A stretch of 64,000 nucleotides of DNA, from the NCBI RefSeq assembly GCF_001422445.1, contig NZ_LMNA01000030.1:124231-188230 (forward strand), given 5' to 3'. This document shows, in pieces, positions 15,681-24,246 of this stretch. This DNA is from Pseudorhodoferax sp. Leaf274. Its GTDB lineage: Bacteria > Pseudomonadota > Gammaproteobacteria > Burkholderiales > Burkholderiaceae_C. The notes beneath the pieces are model-generated. The model had not been told where the DNA came from and made no database searches. It saw only the letters and a list, made by a program, of their open reading frames with translations. Within the stretch, counting starts at the first letter, position 1. Every line of letters begins with the position of its first letter. The translations under genes were made by a program, and so were the position numbers.

Positions 15681-16715
15681 CTACCGCACCCCCACGCCCA
15701 ATGCCCTCCGCAAGCGTGTCGATGTCGTCGTGTACTCCACCACCACCTTGCGGCCGCTGACGAGCCGCTCCGCCGCGTCGTACGCCGCCAGCGTCGCCTC
15801 GTGGAAGGCGCACAGGATCAGCTTCTTCTTGCCGGGGTAGTGGTTCACGTCGCCCACGGCGTAGATGCTTGGCAGCGATGTGGCGCAGGTAGCAGGGTCG
15901 ACTACCACCTGCTTGCGCTCCAGCGCCAGCCCCCAGTTGGCCAGCGCGCCAAGGCGCGGCGATAGGCCCTGCCGCACCAGCAGTAGGTCTAGCGCCAGCG
16001 TTGTGTCCGGCCCTTCCGCATGGCTCAGTTGCAGCGCGCTGAGCTGGCCGCGCTGTTCGGCAAAGCCTGTGGGCTGGCCGGTGGCCAGTTGCACGCGGCC
16101 GGCTCCCAACAGGGCTTGCAGCGCGGCCAGCGCTTCTGCATGGGCCTCGAAGCTGGTCTTGCGGTGCACCAGCGTGATACTGGCCGGTGGTACCGCCAGC
16201 GCGGCGCACTGCAGTGCGGCAGCCACCGCCTCTTCGCCACCGCCCACGATGGCGATGCGGCGGTCGGCCATCAGCGCCTCGTCAGGCAGGTGGTGGTGCA
16301 GGCTGTGGCCTTCCAGGCGCTCCAGGCCATCGATGCGCAACCGGCGCGGCTCGAAGGCACCGATGCCGGCAGCGATGAACACGCTGCGCGCCAGAAACTG
16401 CGTGCCGGCGCTGGTAGCCAGCTGCCAGCGGTCATCGGATGCGGCAACCAGCTGGCTGAGCTCCTGCCCCAGGTGCAGCTCTGGCGCGAACGGCGCGATC
16501 TGCTGCTGCAGCGAGGCGACCAGCTCGCGCCCCGTGCACACCGGCACGCCAGGAATATCGTAGATGGGTTTGTCGGCGTACAGCGCGGCGCACTGGCCGC
16601 CCACGTAGGGCAGCACGTCGACGATGTGAGCCCTGATCTCCTGCAGTCCGAGCTGGAAGGCCTGGAACAGGCCGGCGGGGCCGGCGCCGAGGATGAGCGC
16701 GTCGGTCTCGATCAC
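15681..16715 (-). CDS. Ferredoxin/flavodoxin-NADP+ reductase, thioredoxin-reductase-like
   Basis: A 344-residue two-dinucleotide-fold flavoprotein. It has an N-terminal FAD motif (ALILGAGPAGLFQAFQLGL), an internal NAD(P)H motif (IAIVGGGEEAVAAAL) and a C-terminal FAD-binding block (PSIYAVGDVNHYPGKKKLI). The CxxC redox pair of thioredoxin reductase is absent, which is typical of the TrxR-like ferredoxin-NADP+ reductases. It ends convergently to the accessory cassette and starts 13 bases after the ferredoxin gene, its likely electron partner. Some NADPH-specific residues differ among relatives, so the cofactor preference is not certain. Confidence 0.85.
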   Translation of the reverse strand: MIETDALILGAGPAGLFQAFQLGLQEIRAHIVDVLPYVGGQCAALYADKPIYDIPGVPVCTGRELVASLQQQIAPFAPELHLGQELSQLVAASDDRWQLATSAGTQFLARSVFIAAGIGAFEPRRLRIDGLERLEGHSLHHHLPDEALMADRRIAIVGGGEEAVAAALQCAALAVPPASITLVHRKTSFEAHAEALAALQALLGAGRVQLATGQPTGFAEQRGQLSALQLSHAEGPDTTLALDLLLVRQGLSPRLGALANWGLALERKQVVVDPATCATSLPSIYAVGDVNHYPGKKKLILCAFHEATLAAYDAAERLVSGRKVVVEYTTTSTRLRRALGVGVR

Positions 16716-16728
16716 GCGCGCCCAGCCG

Positions 16729-17058
16729 TCACTTCACCAGTTCGGTGATCTTGTTCGGCTTGTCTTTCCAGTCGTCGGCATCGGCCAGCGGCGCCTTGCG
16801 CTTGGTGATGCTCTTCCAGCCGTCGGCCAGCGCCAGTTCGGCGTTGAGCTTGATGAAGGCCAGCTGGTCGGCCGGCAAATCTTCCTCGGCGAAGATGGCG
16901 TTGGCCGGGCACTCGGGGATGCAGACCGCGCAGTCGATGCACTCGTCCGGGTCGATCACCAGCATGTTCGGGCCTTCGCGGAAGCAGTCCACGGGACACA
17001 CGTCGACGCAGTCGGTGTATTTGCAGCGGATACAGTTTTCGGAGACGACGTGGGTCAT
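16729..17058 (-). CDS. fdxA: 7Fe ferredoxin FdxA
   Basis: A 109-residue ferredoxin of the Azotobacter FdI type. The N-terminal cysteines in [20 protein letters not shown] and the second set in [19 protein letters not shown] supply a [3Fe-4S] and a [4Fe-4S] cluster. The C-terminal extension (about 50 residues) is usual for the type. It forms an operon with the downstream ferredoxin reductase and probably shuttles low-potential electrons in the cytoplasm. The neighbouring sulfite reductase lacks an adjacent flavoprotein subunit, so this pair could be its electron source. That link is inference from position only. Confidence 0.93.
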   Translation of the reverse strand: MTHVVSENCIRCKYTDCVDVCPVDCFREGPNMLVIDPDECIDCAVCIPECPANAIFAEEDLPADQLAFIKLNAELALADGWKSITKRKAPLADADDWKDKPNKITELVK

Positions 17059-17180
17059 GGTGCTTGGCGTTGCGGGCGGGCAAGGCCGCTAGAGGGAAAC
17101 CCGCGATTTTAAGGAGATTTGCACCACGCACCGTGCGCGGCCCTTGGGCCGGCATGGGCGGGGGGCGAACGGATACGTCT

Positions 17181-18536
17181 TCAGCGCACCAGAACGGCCG
17201 CGGCCGTCTTGTGCGAGGCCTGGTCGACCAGCACGAGTGCGCCCAGGGTGCGCGACTGCGTGAAGGGCCGCGTGGCGATGGCGTCCTGCAGCACCAGCTC
17301 GACCTGGCCGATGGCATTGGCCTCCAGTTGCGTGGCGTCCTGCTCGGCCAGCGTGTGGATGTCCAGCCGGTGCACGATGCGGCGCACCTTGGCCTTGACC
17401 CAGCGGTGGCCGTGCAGCGCCCAGTAGGCGCGGCCGGGCACGAGCGGCTCGTCGTCCATCCAGGCGACGGTGGCGGCGATCTCGCGGCTGCCTTGCAGTG
17501 CGGTGCCATCGTCGGCTTCGGCCAGCAGCCAGTCGCCGCGCGAGACATCGACCTCGCGGTCGAGCACGATGCCGGCGCTGTGGCCGGCGGCCACGTCCTG
17601 CTCGGCACGCACGTGGCTCAGCACGCGCGCCACCGTGGCGCTCTGGCCGCTCGGTAGCACGCGCACGCGCTGGCCGACGCTGGCCTGGCCCGTGGCCACG
17701 CGGCCCCAGAACACGCGGCGGCCCTGGCTGGTGTCGGACGAGGACGAGAACTTCTCGACCCACTGCACCGGGAAGGCCAGCGGCAGGCCGGTCTCGGAGG
17801 GCGTATTGGACAGCCCCTCGAGGATGCGCAGCAGGCTGGGGCCGTGGTAGCCGCACCAATGCGTACCCTCGGACGCGTCCGGCGCCGCATCGACCACGTT
17901 CCAGCCCTTGAGCGCGGAGACGGGCACGATGGCTTCCACCGCGATGCCGGCCTCCTGCGCAAAAGCGCGCAGCGCGGCCTCGATGCGGGAATAGGCGAGC
18001 CTGGGGTCGGCCACCGCGTCGAGCTTGTTCACCGCGAACACGATGGCCGGCACGCGCAGCAGCTGCACCAAGAGGGCATGGCGCCGCGTCTGCTCCAGCA
18101 GCGGGAAGGCAGCATCCTGCCAGGCCAGCTTGGTCGCGTCGACCAACAGCACGGCGCAGTCGGCGCTGGAGGCGGCCGTGACCATGTTGCGCGTGTACTG
18201 CTCATGGCCCGGCGTGTCGCCGATGATGAACTTGCGCCGCGTGGTCGAGAAGTAGCGGTAGGCCACGTCGATGGTGATGCCCTGCTCGCGCTCGGCCGAC
18301 AGGCCGTCGGTCAGCAGCGCGAGGTCGGTCTCGCGGCCGTCCTGGCCTTGGCGCTGCACGCCGGCCAGCTGGTCCGACAGCACGGCCTTGCTGTCGACCA
18401 GCAGGCGGCCGATCAGCGTGCTCTTGCCGTCGTCGACGGAGCCGCAGGTGATGAACTTCAGGGCCGCGGTCGGGGCGGCGTCGTTGGCAGCGTCGTTCAC
18501 GGCGGTCGTCACGGGGTGTTCCAGGGTGGCAGTCAT
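17181..18536 (-). CDS. cysN: Sulfate adenylyltransferase subunit 1 CysN (GTPase)
   Basis: A 451-residue translation-factor-like GTPase. The G1 loop is GSVDDGKSTLIG, G2/switch region GITIDVAYRYF, G3 DTPGHEQY and G4 NKLD. Elongation-factor-like beta domains follow. GTP hydrolysis drives APS formation by CysD. There is no C-terminal APS kinase (CysC) fusion: the length matches CysN alone. The ATG overlaps the cysD stop by one base, so the two subunits are coupled. Confidence 0.95.
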   Translation of the reverse strand: MTATLEHPVTTAVNDAANDAAPTAALKFITCGSVDDGKSTLIGRLLVDSKAVLSDQLAGVQRQGQDGRETDLALLTDGLSAEREQGITIDVAYRYFSTTRRKFIIGDTPGHEQYTRNMVTAASSADCAVLLVDATKLAWQDAAFPLLEQTRRHALLVQLLRVPAIVFAVNKLDAVADPRLAYSRIEAALRAFAQEAGIAVEAIVPVSALKGWNVVDAAPDASEGTHWCGYHGPSLLRILEGLSNTPSETGLPLAFPVQWVEKFSSSSDTSQGRRVFWGRVATGQASVGQRVRVLPSGQSATVARVLSHVRAEQDVAAGHSAGIVLDREVDVSRGDWLLAEADDGTALQGSREIAATVAWMDDEPLVPGRAYWALHGHRWVKAKVRRIVHRLDIHTLAEQDATQLEANAIGQVELVLQDAIATRPFTQSRTLGALVLVDQASHKTAAAVLVR

Positions 18537-19498
18537 CAGAAGTAACCGTCCTTCTTGCGCTTTTCCATCGAAGCTTCGGAGGTCTTGTCGTCCATGCGCG
18601 TGGCGCCGCGCTCGCTGACGTCGGACAGCAGCGTTTCCACGACGATTTCTTCGGGCGTGCTGGCGAGGCTTTCGACCGGGCAGGTGCAGGTGATGTCGCC
18701 CACGGTGCGAAAGCGCACCTGGCGGCGTTCGGCGGTCTCGCCTTCCTTGAGCGGCGTGAGTTCGGTCACGGGCACCAGCAGGCCGCGGCGCTCGACCACG
18801 GTGCGCTCATGGCTGTAGTACAGCGAGGGCAGGGCGATGTTCTCGCGGGCGATGTACTGCCACACGTCGCGCTCGGTCCAGTTGGAGATCGGGAACACGC
18901 GGAAGTGCTCGCCGGGCTGCAGGCGGGTGTTGAACAGCGTCCAGAGCTCGGGGCGCTGGGCCTTGGGCTGCCATTGGCCGAAGCTGTCGCGGTGCGAGAA
19001 GATCCGCTCCTTCGCGCGGGCCTTCTCCTCGTCGCGGCGGGCGCCGCCGATCAGCGCGTCGAAGCGGAATTCCTCGATGGCCTCCAGCAGCGTGACCGAC
19101 TGGTGCACATTGCGCGACTCGCCCGGGTGCGCCAGGCGCACGGTGCCGCGGGCCATGGAGTCTTCCACACTGCGCACGATCAGCTCGGCGCCGAGTTCCT
19201 TGGCGCGCAGATCGCGGAAGTCGGTCACTTCATGGAAGTTGTGGCCGGTGTCGATCATCAGCAGCGGATACGGGATGCGGCCCGCGCCGAACGCCTTCTC
19301 GGCGCACTTGAGCAGCACCAGCGAATCCTTGCCGCCCGAGAACAGCAGCGTGGGGCGCTCGAAGGCCGCGGCCACTTCGCGCAGCACGAAGATGGCCTCT
19401 TCTTCCAGCGCATCGAGCTGGGCGTCGGCCAGCGGGGCGTGGGCCACGGGCGGGTGCAGCACGTCGGCTTGCTCGTCGAATTGGGTGCGGGCGTTCAT
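18536..19498 (-). CDS. cysD: Sulfate adenylyltransferase subunit 2 CysD
   Basis: A 320-residue member of the PP-loop ATP pyrophosphatase family with SGGKDSLVLL near residue 54. The other CysD blocks are conserved (IDTGHNFHEVTDFRD, GGARRDEEKARAKER and the C-terminal EKRKKDGYF). It makes APS from ATP and sulfate with CysN. About 18 extra N-terminal residues precede the E. coli-like start. It lies between cysH and cysN in the cluster. Confidence 0.96.
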   Translation of the reverse strand: MNARTQFDEQADVLHPPVAHAPLADAQLDALEEEAIFVLREVAAAFERPTLLFSGGKDSLVLLKCAEKAFGAGRIPYPLLMIDTGHNFHEVTDFRDLRAKELGAELIVRSVEDSMARGTVRLAHPGESRNVHQSVTLLEAIEEFRFDALIGGARRDEEKARAKERIFSHRDSFGQWQPKAQRPELWTLFNTRLQPGEHFRVFPISNWTERDVWQYIARENIALPSLYYSHERTVVERRGLLVPVTELTPLKEGETAERRQVRFRTVGDITCTCPVESLASTPEEIVVETLLSDVSERGATRMDDKTSEASMEKRKKDGYF

Positions 19499-19552
19499 GG
19501 TTGGATCGGTTGTTCGGTGCGCCAGGGTGGGCCTGATCGGTTCAGGTGGGCT

Positions 19553-20176
19553 TCAGTGGCTCAGGTGCAGGCCGCATTCGCGGTTGTCTTCACCCTTGGT
19601 GGGGTCCACATAGTCGAAGTTGTTGGGCAGGTCGTGGGCCTTGCAGTACTCGTGCAGTTCCTTGGACGACCAGTGCAGCAAGGGCGCAACCTTGATCAGG
19701 CCGTCGGGGTTGAGGCTCACCGGCTCCATCTGCGCACGCACGGCGGTGTCGGTGGCGCGCAAGGCGGTGAACCAGACCTTGGGGGCCATCTCGCGCAGCG
19801 CGCGGGTGAAGGGCTCCAGCTTCACTTCCTCGGTGAAGGCCTGGTGCCGCGGGTCGTCCAGCGCAGGCGTGGCGCCTTCCACGGCTTCGCGGTGCGCACG
19901 CGAGCGGCGCGGCAGGTAGACGTGCAGGTTCAGCTTCAGGCGCTGGGTGACTTCGTCGACGAAGCGGTAGGTGGCCTCGGTGTTGTAACCGTTGTCCATC
20001 CAGACCACCGGCACATCCGGCTTCGCTTGCGTGACCAGGTGCAGGATGACCGCTTCGAACGGGCGGAAGTTGGTGGTGACGATGGCCGGCTGGCGCAGGC
20101 CGAGGGCCCAATCCACCAGCGCGGGCGCGTTGCGGCCCAATTCGGTGTTGATGCGGGCGAGGTCGATAGCGGACAT
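19553..20176 (-). CDS. cysH: Phosphoadenylyl/adenylyl-sulfate reductase family protein CysH
   Basis: A 207-residue thioredoxin-dependent sulfonucleotide reductase. The catalytic cysteine is in the C-terminal ECGLHLSH. The substrate region WFTALRATDTAVRAQMEP matches the position of WFAGLRREQSGSRA in E. coli PAPS reductase. The paired cysteines that hold the [4Fe-4S] cluster of APS reductases are missing: only two Cys occur in the protein. By motif it therefore resembles the PAPS type, yet no APS kinase gene lies in this cluster. It is slightly shorter than E. coli CysH (244). It sits between DUF934 and cysD. Confidence 0.85.
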   Translation of the reverse strand: MSAIDLARINTELGRNAPALVDWALGLRQPAIVTTNFRPFEAVILHLVTQAKPDVPVVWMDNGYNTEATYRFVDEVTQRLKLNLHVYLPRRSRAHREAVEGATPALDDPRHQAFTEEVKLEPFTRALREMAPKVWFTALRATDTAVRAQMEPVSLNPDGLIKVAPLLHWSSKELHEYCKAHDLPNNFDYVDPTKGEDNRECGLHLSH

Positions 20177-20194
20177 GGTTGATTCCTAAAACGC

Positions 20195-20623
20195 TCAGGC
20201 GGCGACCTGGCGCTCGACCTCGGCCGCGTCGGCAGCGGCGTTGTCGGCCTCGGCGAAGTGCGGCGCGGGATGCGCAGCATCGCCCTGGTAGAAGCCCTTG
20301 AAGCGGTCGAACTGGCGCTGGGCGGCGTCGGCCTTCAGGCCCTGGCGCAGCACGGCGGTCGTGAAGCCCGAGCGGGCCATCTGCACGAGCTGGTCGATCA
20401 GCACGTCGCCGGTGGCGCGGATCTCGCCCGCAAAGCCCAGTCGGCGGCGCAGCAGGTAGGCCTGGCTGTAGGCGCGGCCGTCGGTGAACTTGGGGAAGTG
20501 CAGGTCGATGCGCTGCACGCCGTCCAGCGCGATGCTGCGCGGGTCGACCGTGTTGTCCACCACCAGCGCGCTGGCGTCGCCTTGGGCCGGGGCCTGGTGT
20601 GCTTCGAATGTCAGGATGTTCAT
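20195..20623 (-). CDS. DUF934 domain-containing protein of the sulfite reductase operon
   Basis: A 142-residue protein with the DUF934 core (IDLHFPKFTDGRAYSQAYLLRRRLGF and GEIRATGDVLIDQLVQMARSG). It always seems to accompany CysI-type sulfite reductases in betaproteobacteria and is thought to help sulfate assimilation, but the biochemical role is not established. It lies between the sulfite reductase and cysH with short gaps (16 and 18 bases). Confidence 0.88.
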   Translation of the reverse strand: MNILTFEAHQAPAQGDASALVVDNTVDPRSIALDGVQRIDLHFPKFTDGRAYSQAYLLRRRLGFAGEIRATGDVLIDQLVQMARSGFTTAVLRQGLKADAAQRQFDRFKGFYQGDAAHPAPHFAEADNAAADAAEVERQVAA

Positions 20624-20639
20624 CGGGGGCTGCTCTTCT

Positions 20640-22412
20640 TCAGGCGGTCTGGGCTTCCGGCTTGCGCGCCGTGCTGACGCGGGCGGCGTTGGCCGCGGCC
20701 TTGAACGGGTCGTGGCCGACGCGGCGCAGCGTGGAGATGAAGGTCTCGCCGCTGCCGCGCTGGGCGCGGTAGGTGTCCAGCAGGGCTTCGATGACCTCGG
20801 GCACCTCGGCCGCCGCGAACGACGGGCCGACCACCTTGCCGGCCGCAGGCGCGCCCGACAGCTGCGAGCCATCCGAGCCGGCCAGCGTGATCTGGTACCA
20901 CTCCTGGCCGTCTTTGTCGACGCCCAGGATGCCGATGTGGCCGGTGTGGTGGTGGCCGCAGGAGTTGATGCAGCCGCTCATGTGCAGGTCGATCTCGCCC
21001 AGGTCGTGCAGCTCGTCCATGTCCTGGTAGCGCGCGGTGATGGCGTGCGCGATCGGCAGCGAGCGGGCGTTGGCCAGCGCGCAGAAGTCGCCGCCGGGGC
21101 AGGCGATCATGTCGGTCAGCAGGCGCACGTTGGACTTGGCCAGGCCCAGCTTGCGGGCCTCCTGCCACAGCGCGGGCAGTTCCTCGGCGCGCACCCAGGG
21201 CAGCACCAGGTTCTGGTCGTGCGTGACGCGCACCTCGCCAGCGCTGAAGCGGTCGGCCAGTTCGGCCGCGCGGTCGAGCTGGTCGGCCGTGGCGTCGCCG
21301 GGCGCGAAGCCCATGCGCTTGAACGACAGCGTGACGATGCGCAGCGCGGGGTTCTTGTGCGGGGCCACGTTCTGCTGCAGCCAGCGCGCGTAGTCGCCGT
21401 CGCTCTCGGCGGCCGCGCGCAGCGCGGGGTCGGGCTGGCCGGCGGCGGGCGTGGCGGGCGCGTGGAACGAGGCGGACACGCGGTCGAGCTCGGCCTGCGT
21501 GATGGTGTGGGCGGCGCCGTCGTGCGCCATGATGCCGGCGTATTCCTCTTCGACCTCGTCGATGTAGCGCTGGCCTTCGGCCTTCACGAGGATCTTGATG
21601 CGTGCCTTGTAGATGTTGTCACGCCGGCCCCAGCGGTTGTACACGCGCACCACCGCCTCCAGGTAATTGATGACCTGGTTCCAGGGCAGGAACTCGCGGA
21701 TCACCGTGCCGACGACGGGCGTGCGGCCCATGCCGCCGCCCACCAGCACGCGGAAGCCCACCTCGCCGGCCTCGTTGCGCACCACGTGCAGGCCCACGTC
21801 GTGCCAGAAGGTGGCGGCGCGGTCGTCCGTGGCGCCGGTGATGGCGATCTTGAACTTGCGCGGCAGGAACGCGAACTCGGGGTGCAGCGTGCTCCAGTGG
21901 CGCAGGATCTCGGCGAAGGGGCGCGGATCGACGATCTCGTCCACCGCGATGCCGGCGCGCTCGTCGCTCGTGATGTTGCGGATGCAGTTGCCGCTGGTCT
22001 GGATGCCGTGCATGTTGACGCTGGCCAGCAGGTCCATCACGTCGGCGCTCCTGTCCAGCGGAATCCAGTTGTACTGGACGTTCTGGCGCGTGGTGAAGTG
22101 GGCCACGTGGTCGGGCAGGCTGGTCAGGTCCGACAGGCCGGCATTCGCCTTGGCCAGATCGTGGCCGCTCTTGTCGTCGTAGTCGCGGGCGATCGTTGCC
22201 AGAACGCGCAGCTGGGCGGAATTGAGCTCGCCATAGGGCACCGCGATGCGGAGCATGGGCGCGAACCGCTGCACGTACCAGCCGTTCTGCAGCCGCAGCG
22301 GCCGGAATTCGTCTTCCGCCAGTTCGCCCAATTGCCAGCGCTCGAGCTGGTCGCGGTACTGGGCGGCACGCAACTGGACGAATTCGCGGTCGAAATCTGT
22401 GTATTTGTACAT
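20640..22412 (-). CDS. cysI: Assimilatory sulfite reductase hemoprotein CysI-type
   Basis: A 590-residue nitrite/sulfite reductase with two ferredoxin-like/siroheme repeats. The siroheme-[4Fe-4S] cysteines are in TDMIACPGGDFCALAN and LHMSGCINSCGHHHTGHIG. It reduces sulfite to sulfide in the cytoplasm. No flavoprotein CysJ gene is nearby, so electrons probably come from ferredoxin or another donor. The start MYKYTDFD was chosen because it begins the conserved domain; upstream codons in frame look non-coding. It is the first gene of the operon cysI-DUF934-cysH-cysD-cysN. Confidence 0.93.
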   Translation of the reverse strand: MYKYTDFDREFVQLRAAQYRDQLERWQLGELAEDEFRPLRLQNGWYVQRFAPMLRIAVPYGELNSAQLRVLATIARDYDDKSGHDLAKANAGLSDLTSLPDHVAHFTTRQNVQYNWIPLDRSADVMDLLASVNMHGIQTSGNCIRNITSDERAGIAVDEIVDPRPFAEILRHWSTLHPEFAFLPRKFKIAITGATDDRAATFWHDVGLHVVRNEAGEVGFRVLVGGGMGRTPVVGTVIREFLPWNQVINYLEAVVRVYNRWGRRDNIYKARIKILVKAEGQRYIDEVEEEYAGIMAHDGAAHTITQAELDRVSASFHAPATPAAGQPDPALRAAAESDGDYARWLQQNVAPHKNPALRIVTLSFKRMGFAPGDATADQLDRAAELADRFSAGEVRVTHDQNLVLPWVRAEELPALWQEARKLGLAKSNVRLLTDMIACPGGDFCALANARSLPIAHAITARYQDMDELHDLGEIDLHMSGCINSCGHHHTGHIGILGVDKDGQEWYQITLAGSDGSQLSGAPAAGKVVGPSFAAAEVPEVIEALLDTYRAQRGSGETFISTLRRVGHDPFKAAANAARVSTARKPEAQTA

Positions 22413-22482
22413 CGTGGGTGTTGAAAGCAAGTGGCCCGCGCCGGGCCGACAGGGTCTCAAGACTGGTGGAAACCCGCGTACT

Positions 22483-22548
22483 CTAAGGACTGCGCCCTTA
22501 GAACCAAACTATTTATTTGTTGTGGCGCTATGTGTGCTTGGTTATAAG
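22483..22548 (-). promoter_or_regulatory. Candidate promoter/CysB-type region of the sulfate operon
   Basis: This AT-rich segment upstream of cysI holds two nested symmetries. CTAAGG (22483) pairs with CCTTAG (22496), and CTTAGAACC (22497-22505) pairs with GGTTATAAG (22540-22548) with one mismatch. The position suits a CysB or other sulfur regulator. No exact consensus was matched, so this is a candidate only. Confidence 0.4.
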
Positions 22549-22565
22549 CAAAGCGCCAGATGCGG

Positions 22566-24071
22566 CTAAAAGCCGCTCAGGGCCAGTGGCCAGGGGGTCT
22601 TGGACCAAGCCTGCGCTTCTTCGCGCAGCAGGTGCGCGGACTGCGGGAAGGCCTCGACCCAGCCGGCGCGGCAGGTGAGCAGGCGGGATGCCTGGCGGCC
22701 CTTGCCGGCCGACAGCTTCAGGCCTTCGATGTCGGGGTCGCGCCGGGCGTGGCACAGGATCACGGCCAGCCGCAGCGCCAGCAGCTGCTGGGCCAGGGCA
22801 GGGTCGGCCAGTTCGGCCTCCAGCTTCCTGAGCTTGCCGCGGTGCCCCAGCACCAGCTGGCTCAGCCGGTGCAGTTCGGGCATGGCGAAGCCCGGTGCAT
22901 CGGCGTTGTCGAGCACGTACGCGCCGTGGCGGTGGTAGCTGCTGTGGGAAACCAGGAAACCGATCTCGTGCAACTGCGCGGCCCATGACAGCTTGCGCTG
23001 CATGCGGTCGACTTCCTCGGCCGGGTGCTCGCCGCTGGCCTGCAGCTGGGTGAAGAACTGGTTGGCGACCTGGCCGACGCGCTGGGCCTGGGCCTGGTCG
23101 GTGTCGAACTTGCGGGCCAGCCGGCGCACCGAGGCCGAGCGCACGTCGCTGTCGGCGCCGTCGCGTTCCATGAGGTCGTACAGCACGCCATGGCGCAGCG
23201 CGCCGTCGGCCGCATGCATCTCGCTGATGCCGAGCAGGTCGAAGATGGCCAGCAGCACCGACAGGCCGCCGCCGATCACGAGCTTGCGGTCGTCCTTCAT
23301 GCCGTCGACCTGCAGCTTGTCGACCGTGCGCGCCTTGAGCAGGCGTTCGCGCAGCCATTCCAGGCCGGCACGCGGGATCAGGCCGGGCGGGCCACCCGCG
23401 GCAGCCAGCATGTCGGCCACGGCGCCGACGGTGCCGGAGGCTCCATAGGCTGTGTCCCACTGGGTGGGGCCGTAGGCGGCCAGCGCCTCGTCGAGCACCG
23501 CCTCGGCCGCGATCTGGGCCATGCGGAAGGCGTCGGCCGTGAATTCGCCCTTGGGAAAGTAGCGCATGGACCATGCCACGCTGCCCACGCGGAAGGACTC
23601 CATGACCCGGGCCTCGAAGCCCTGGCCCAGGATCATCTCGGTGGAGCGGCCGCCGATGTCCACCACCAGGCGGCGTTCGTCGGACTGCGGCAGCAGGCGC
23701 GAGACGCCCTGGTAGATCAGCCGGGCTTCCTCGCGGCCGGGGATCACGTCGATCGGAAAGCCCAGGACCTGGTGGCCGCGGCGCAGGAATTCGTCGCGGT
23801 TGCGCGCCTCGCGCAGCGTCTGCGTGGCGACGGCGCGCACCTGGTGCTTCTGGAACCCCGCCAGCCGCTCGGCGAAGCGGGCCAGGCAGTCCAGCCCGCG
23901 CTGCATGGCGTCTTCGCTCAGGTTGCGGGCCTCGTCCAGGCCATTGCCCTGGCGCACCACCTCTTTCAGGTACTCGGTGCGGCGGATCTGCCCATGGTCG
24001 AGCCGGCCGATCTCAAGCCGAAAGCTGTTGGAGCCCAGGTCCAGGGCGGCGAGAAGGGTTCCGTTCTGCAT
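22566..24071 (-). CDS. ppx: Exopolyphosphatase, Ppx/GppA family
   Basis: A 501-residue protein with the actin-like ASKHA fold of Ppx/GppA: ALDLGSNSFRLEIG at the N-terminus, VVDIGGRSTEMILG in the middle, and a C-terminal HD-like helical part (LHEIGFLVSHSSYHRHGAY). It hydrolyses polyphosphate or pppGpp. The position, divergent from pstS with a PHO box between them, favours exopolyphosphatase. It is close in length to E. coli Ppx (513). Confidence 0.9.
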   Translation of the reverse strand: MQNGTLLAALDLGSNSFRLEIGRLDHGQIRRTEYLKEVVRQGNGLDEARNLSEDAMQRGLDCLARFAERLAGFQKHQVRAVATQTLREARNRDEFLRRGHQVLGFPIDVIPGREEARLIYQGVSRLLPQSDERRLVVDIGGRSTEMILGQGFEARVMESFRVGSVAWSMRYFPKGEFTADAFRMAQIAAEAVLDEALAAYGPTQWDTAYGASGTVGAVADMLAAAGGPPGLIPRAGLEWLRERLLKARTVDKLQVDGMKDDRKLVIGGGLSVLLAIFDLLGISEMHAADGALRHGVLYDLMERDGADSDVRSASVRRLARKFDTDQAQAQRVGQVANQFFTQLQASGEHPAEEVDRMQRKLSWAAQLHEIGFLVSHSSYHRHGAYVLDNADAPGFAMPELHRLSQLVLGHRGKLRKLEAELADPALAQQLLALRLAVILCHARRDPDIEGLKLSAGKGRQASRLLTCRAGWVEAFPQSAHLLREEAQAWSKTPWPLALSGF

Positions 24072-24145
24072 GGCTGGGGCGGGATGCTAGCACCGATGCT
24101 GCAGTGCAGCGACGGGTTCCGCAGCGAAAGTTTGCGTACCGTTTC

Positions 24146-24163
24146 GTGTCATGTTGCTGTCAC
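24146..24163 (+). promoter_or_regulatory. PHO box (PhoB binding site) upstream of pstS
   Basis: Two direct heptamers, GTGTCAT (24146-24152) and CTGTCAC (24157-24163), are spaced 11 bases start to start. This is the PhoB tandem repeat pattern CTGTCAT-N4. It lies about 80 bases before the pstS start and between divergent ppx and pstS, so it may serve both. Confidence 0.85.
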
Positions 24164-24246
24164 ACAAGCTTCTTAAATTTGCGGCCATCGAAGGCGGCGA
24201 ACCCCGCTGCCTGGTCCCCACCCGCAAGCACTCGAGAGAGGTTTTC

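Noticed and set aside
20484-22424. A 646-codon open frame opposite the sulfite reductase gene.
   Set aside because: Low-complexity Val/Ala/His/Gln composition and no motifs; the minus strand encodes CysI.
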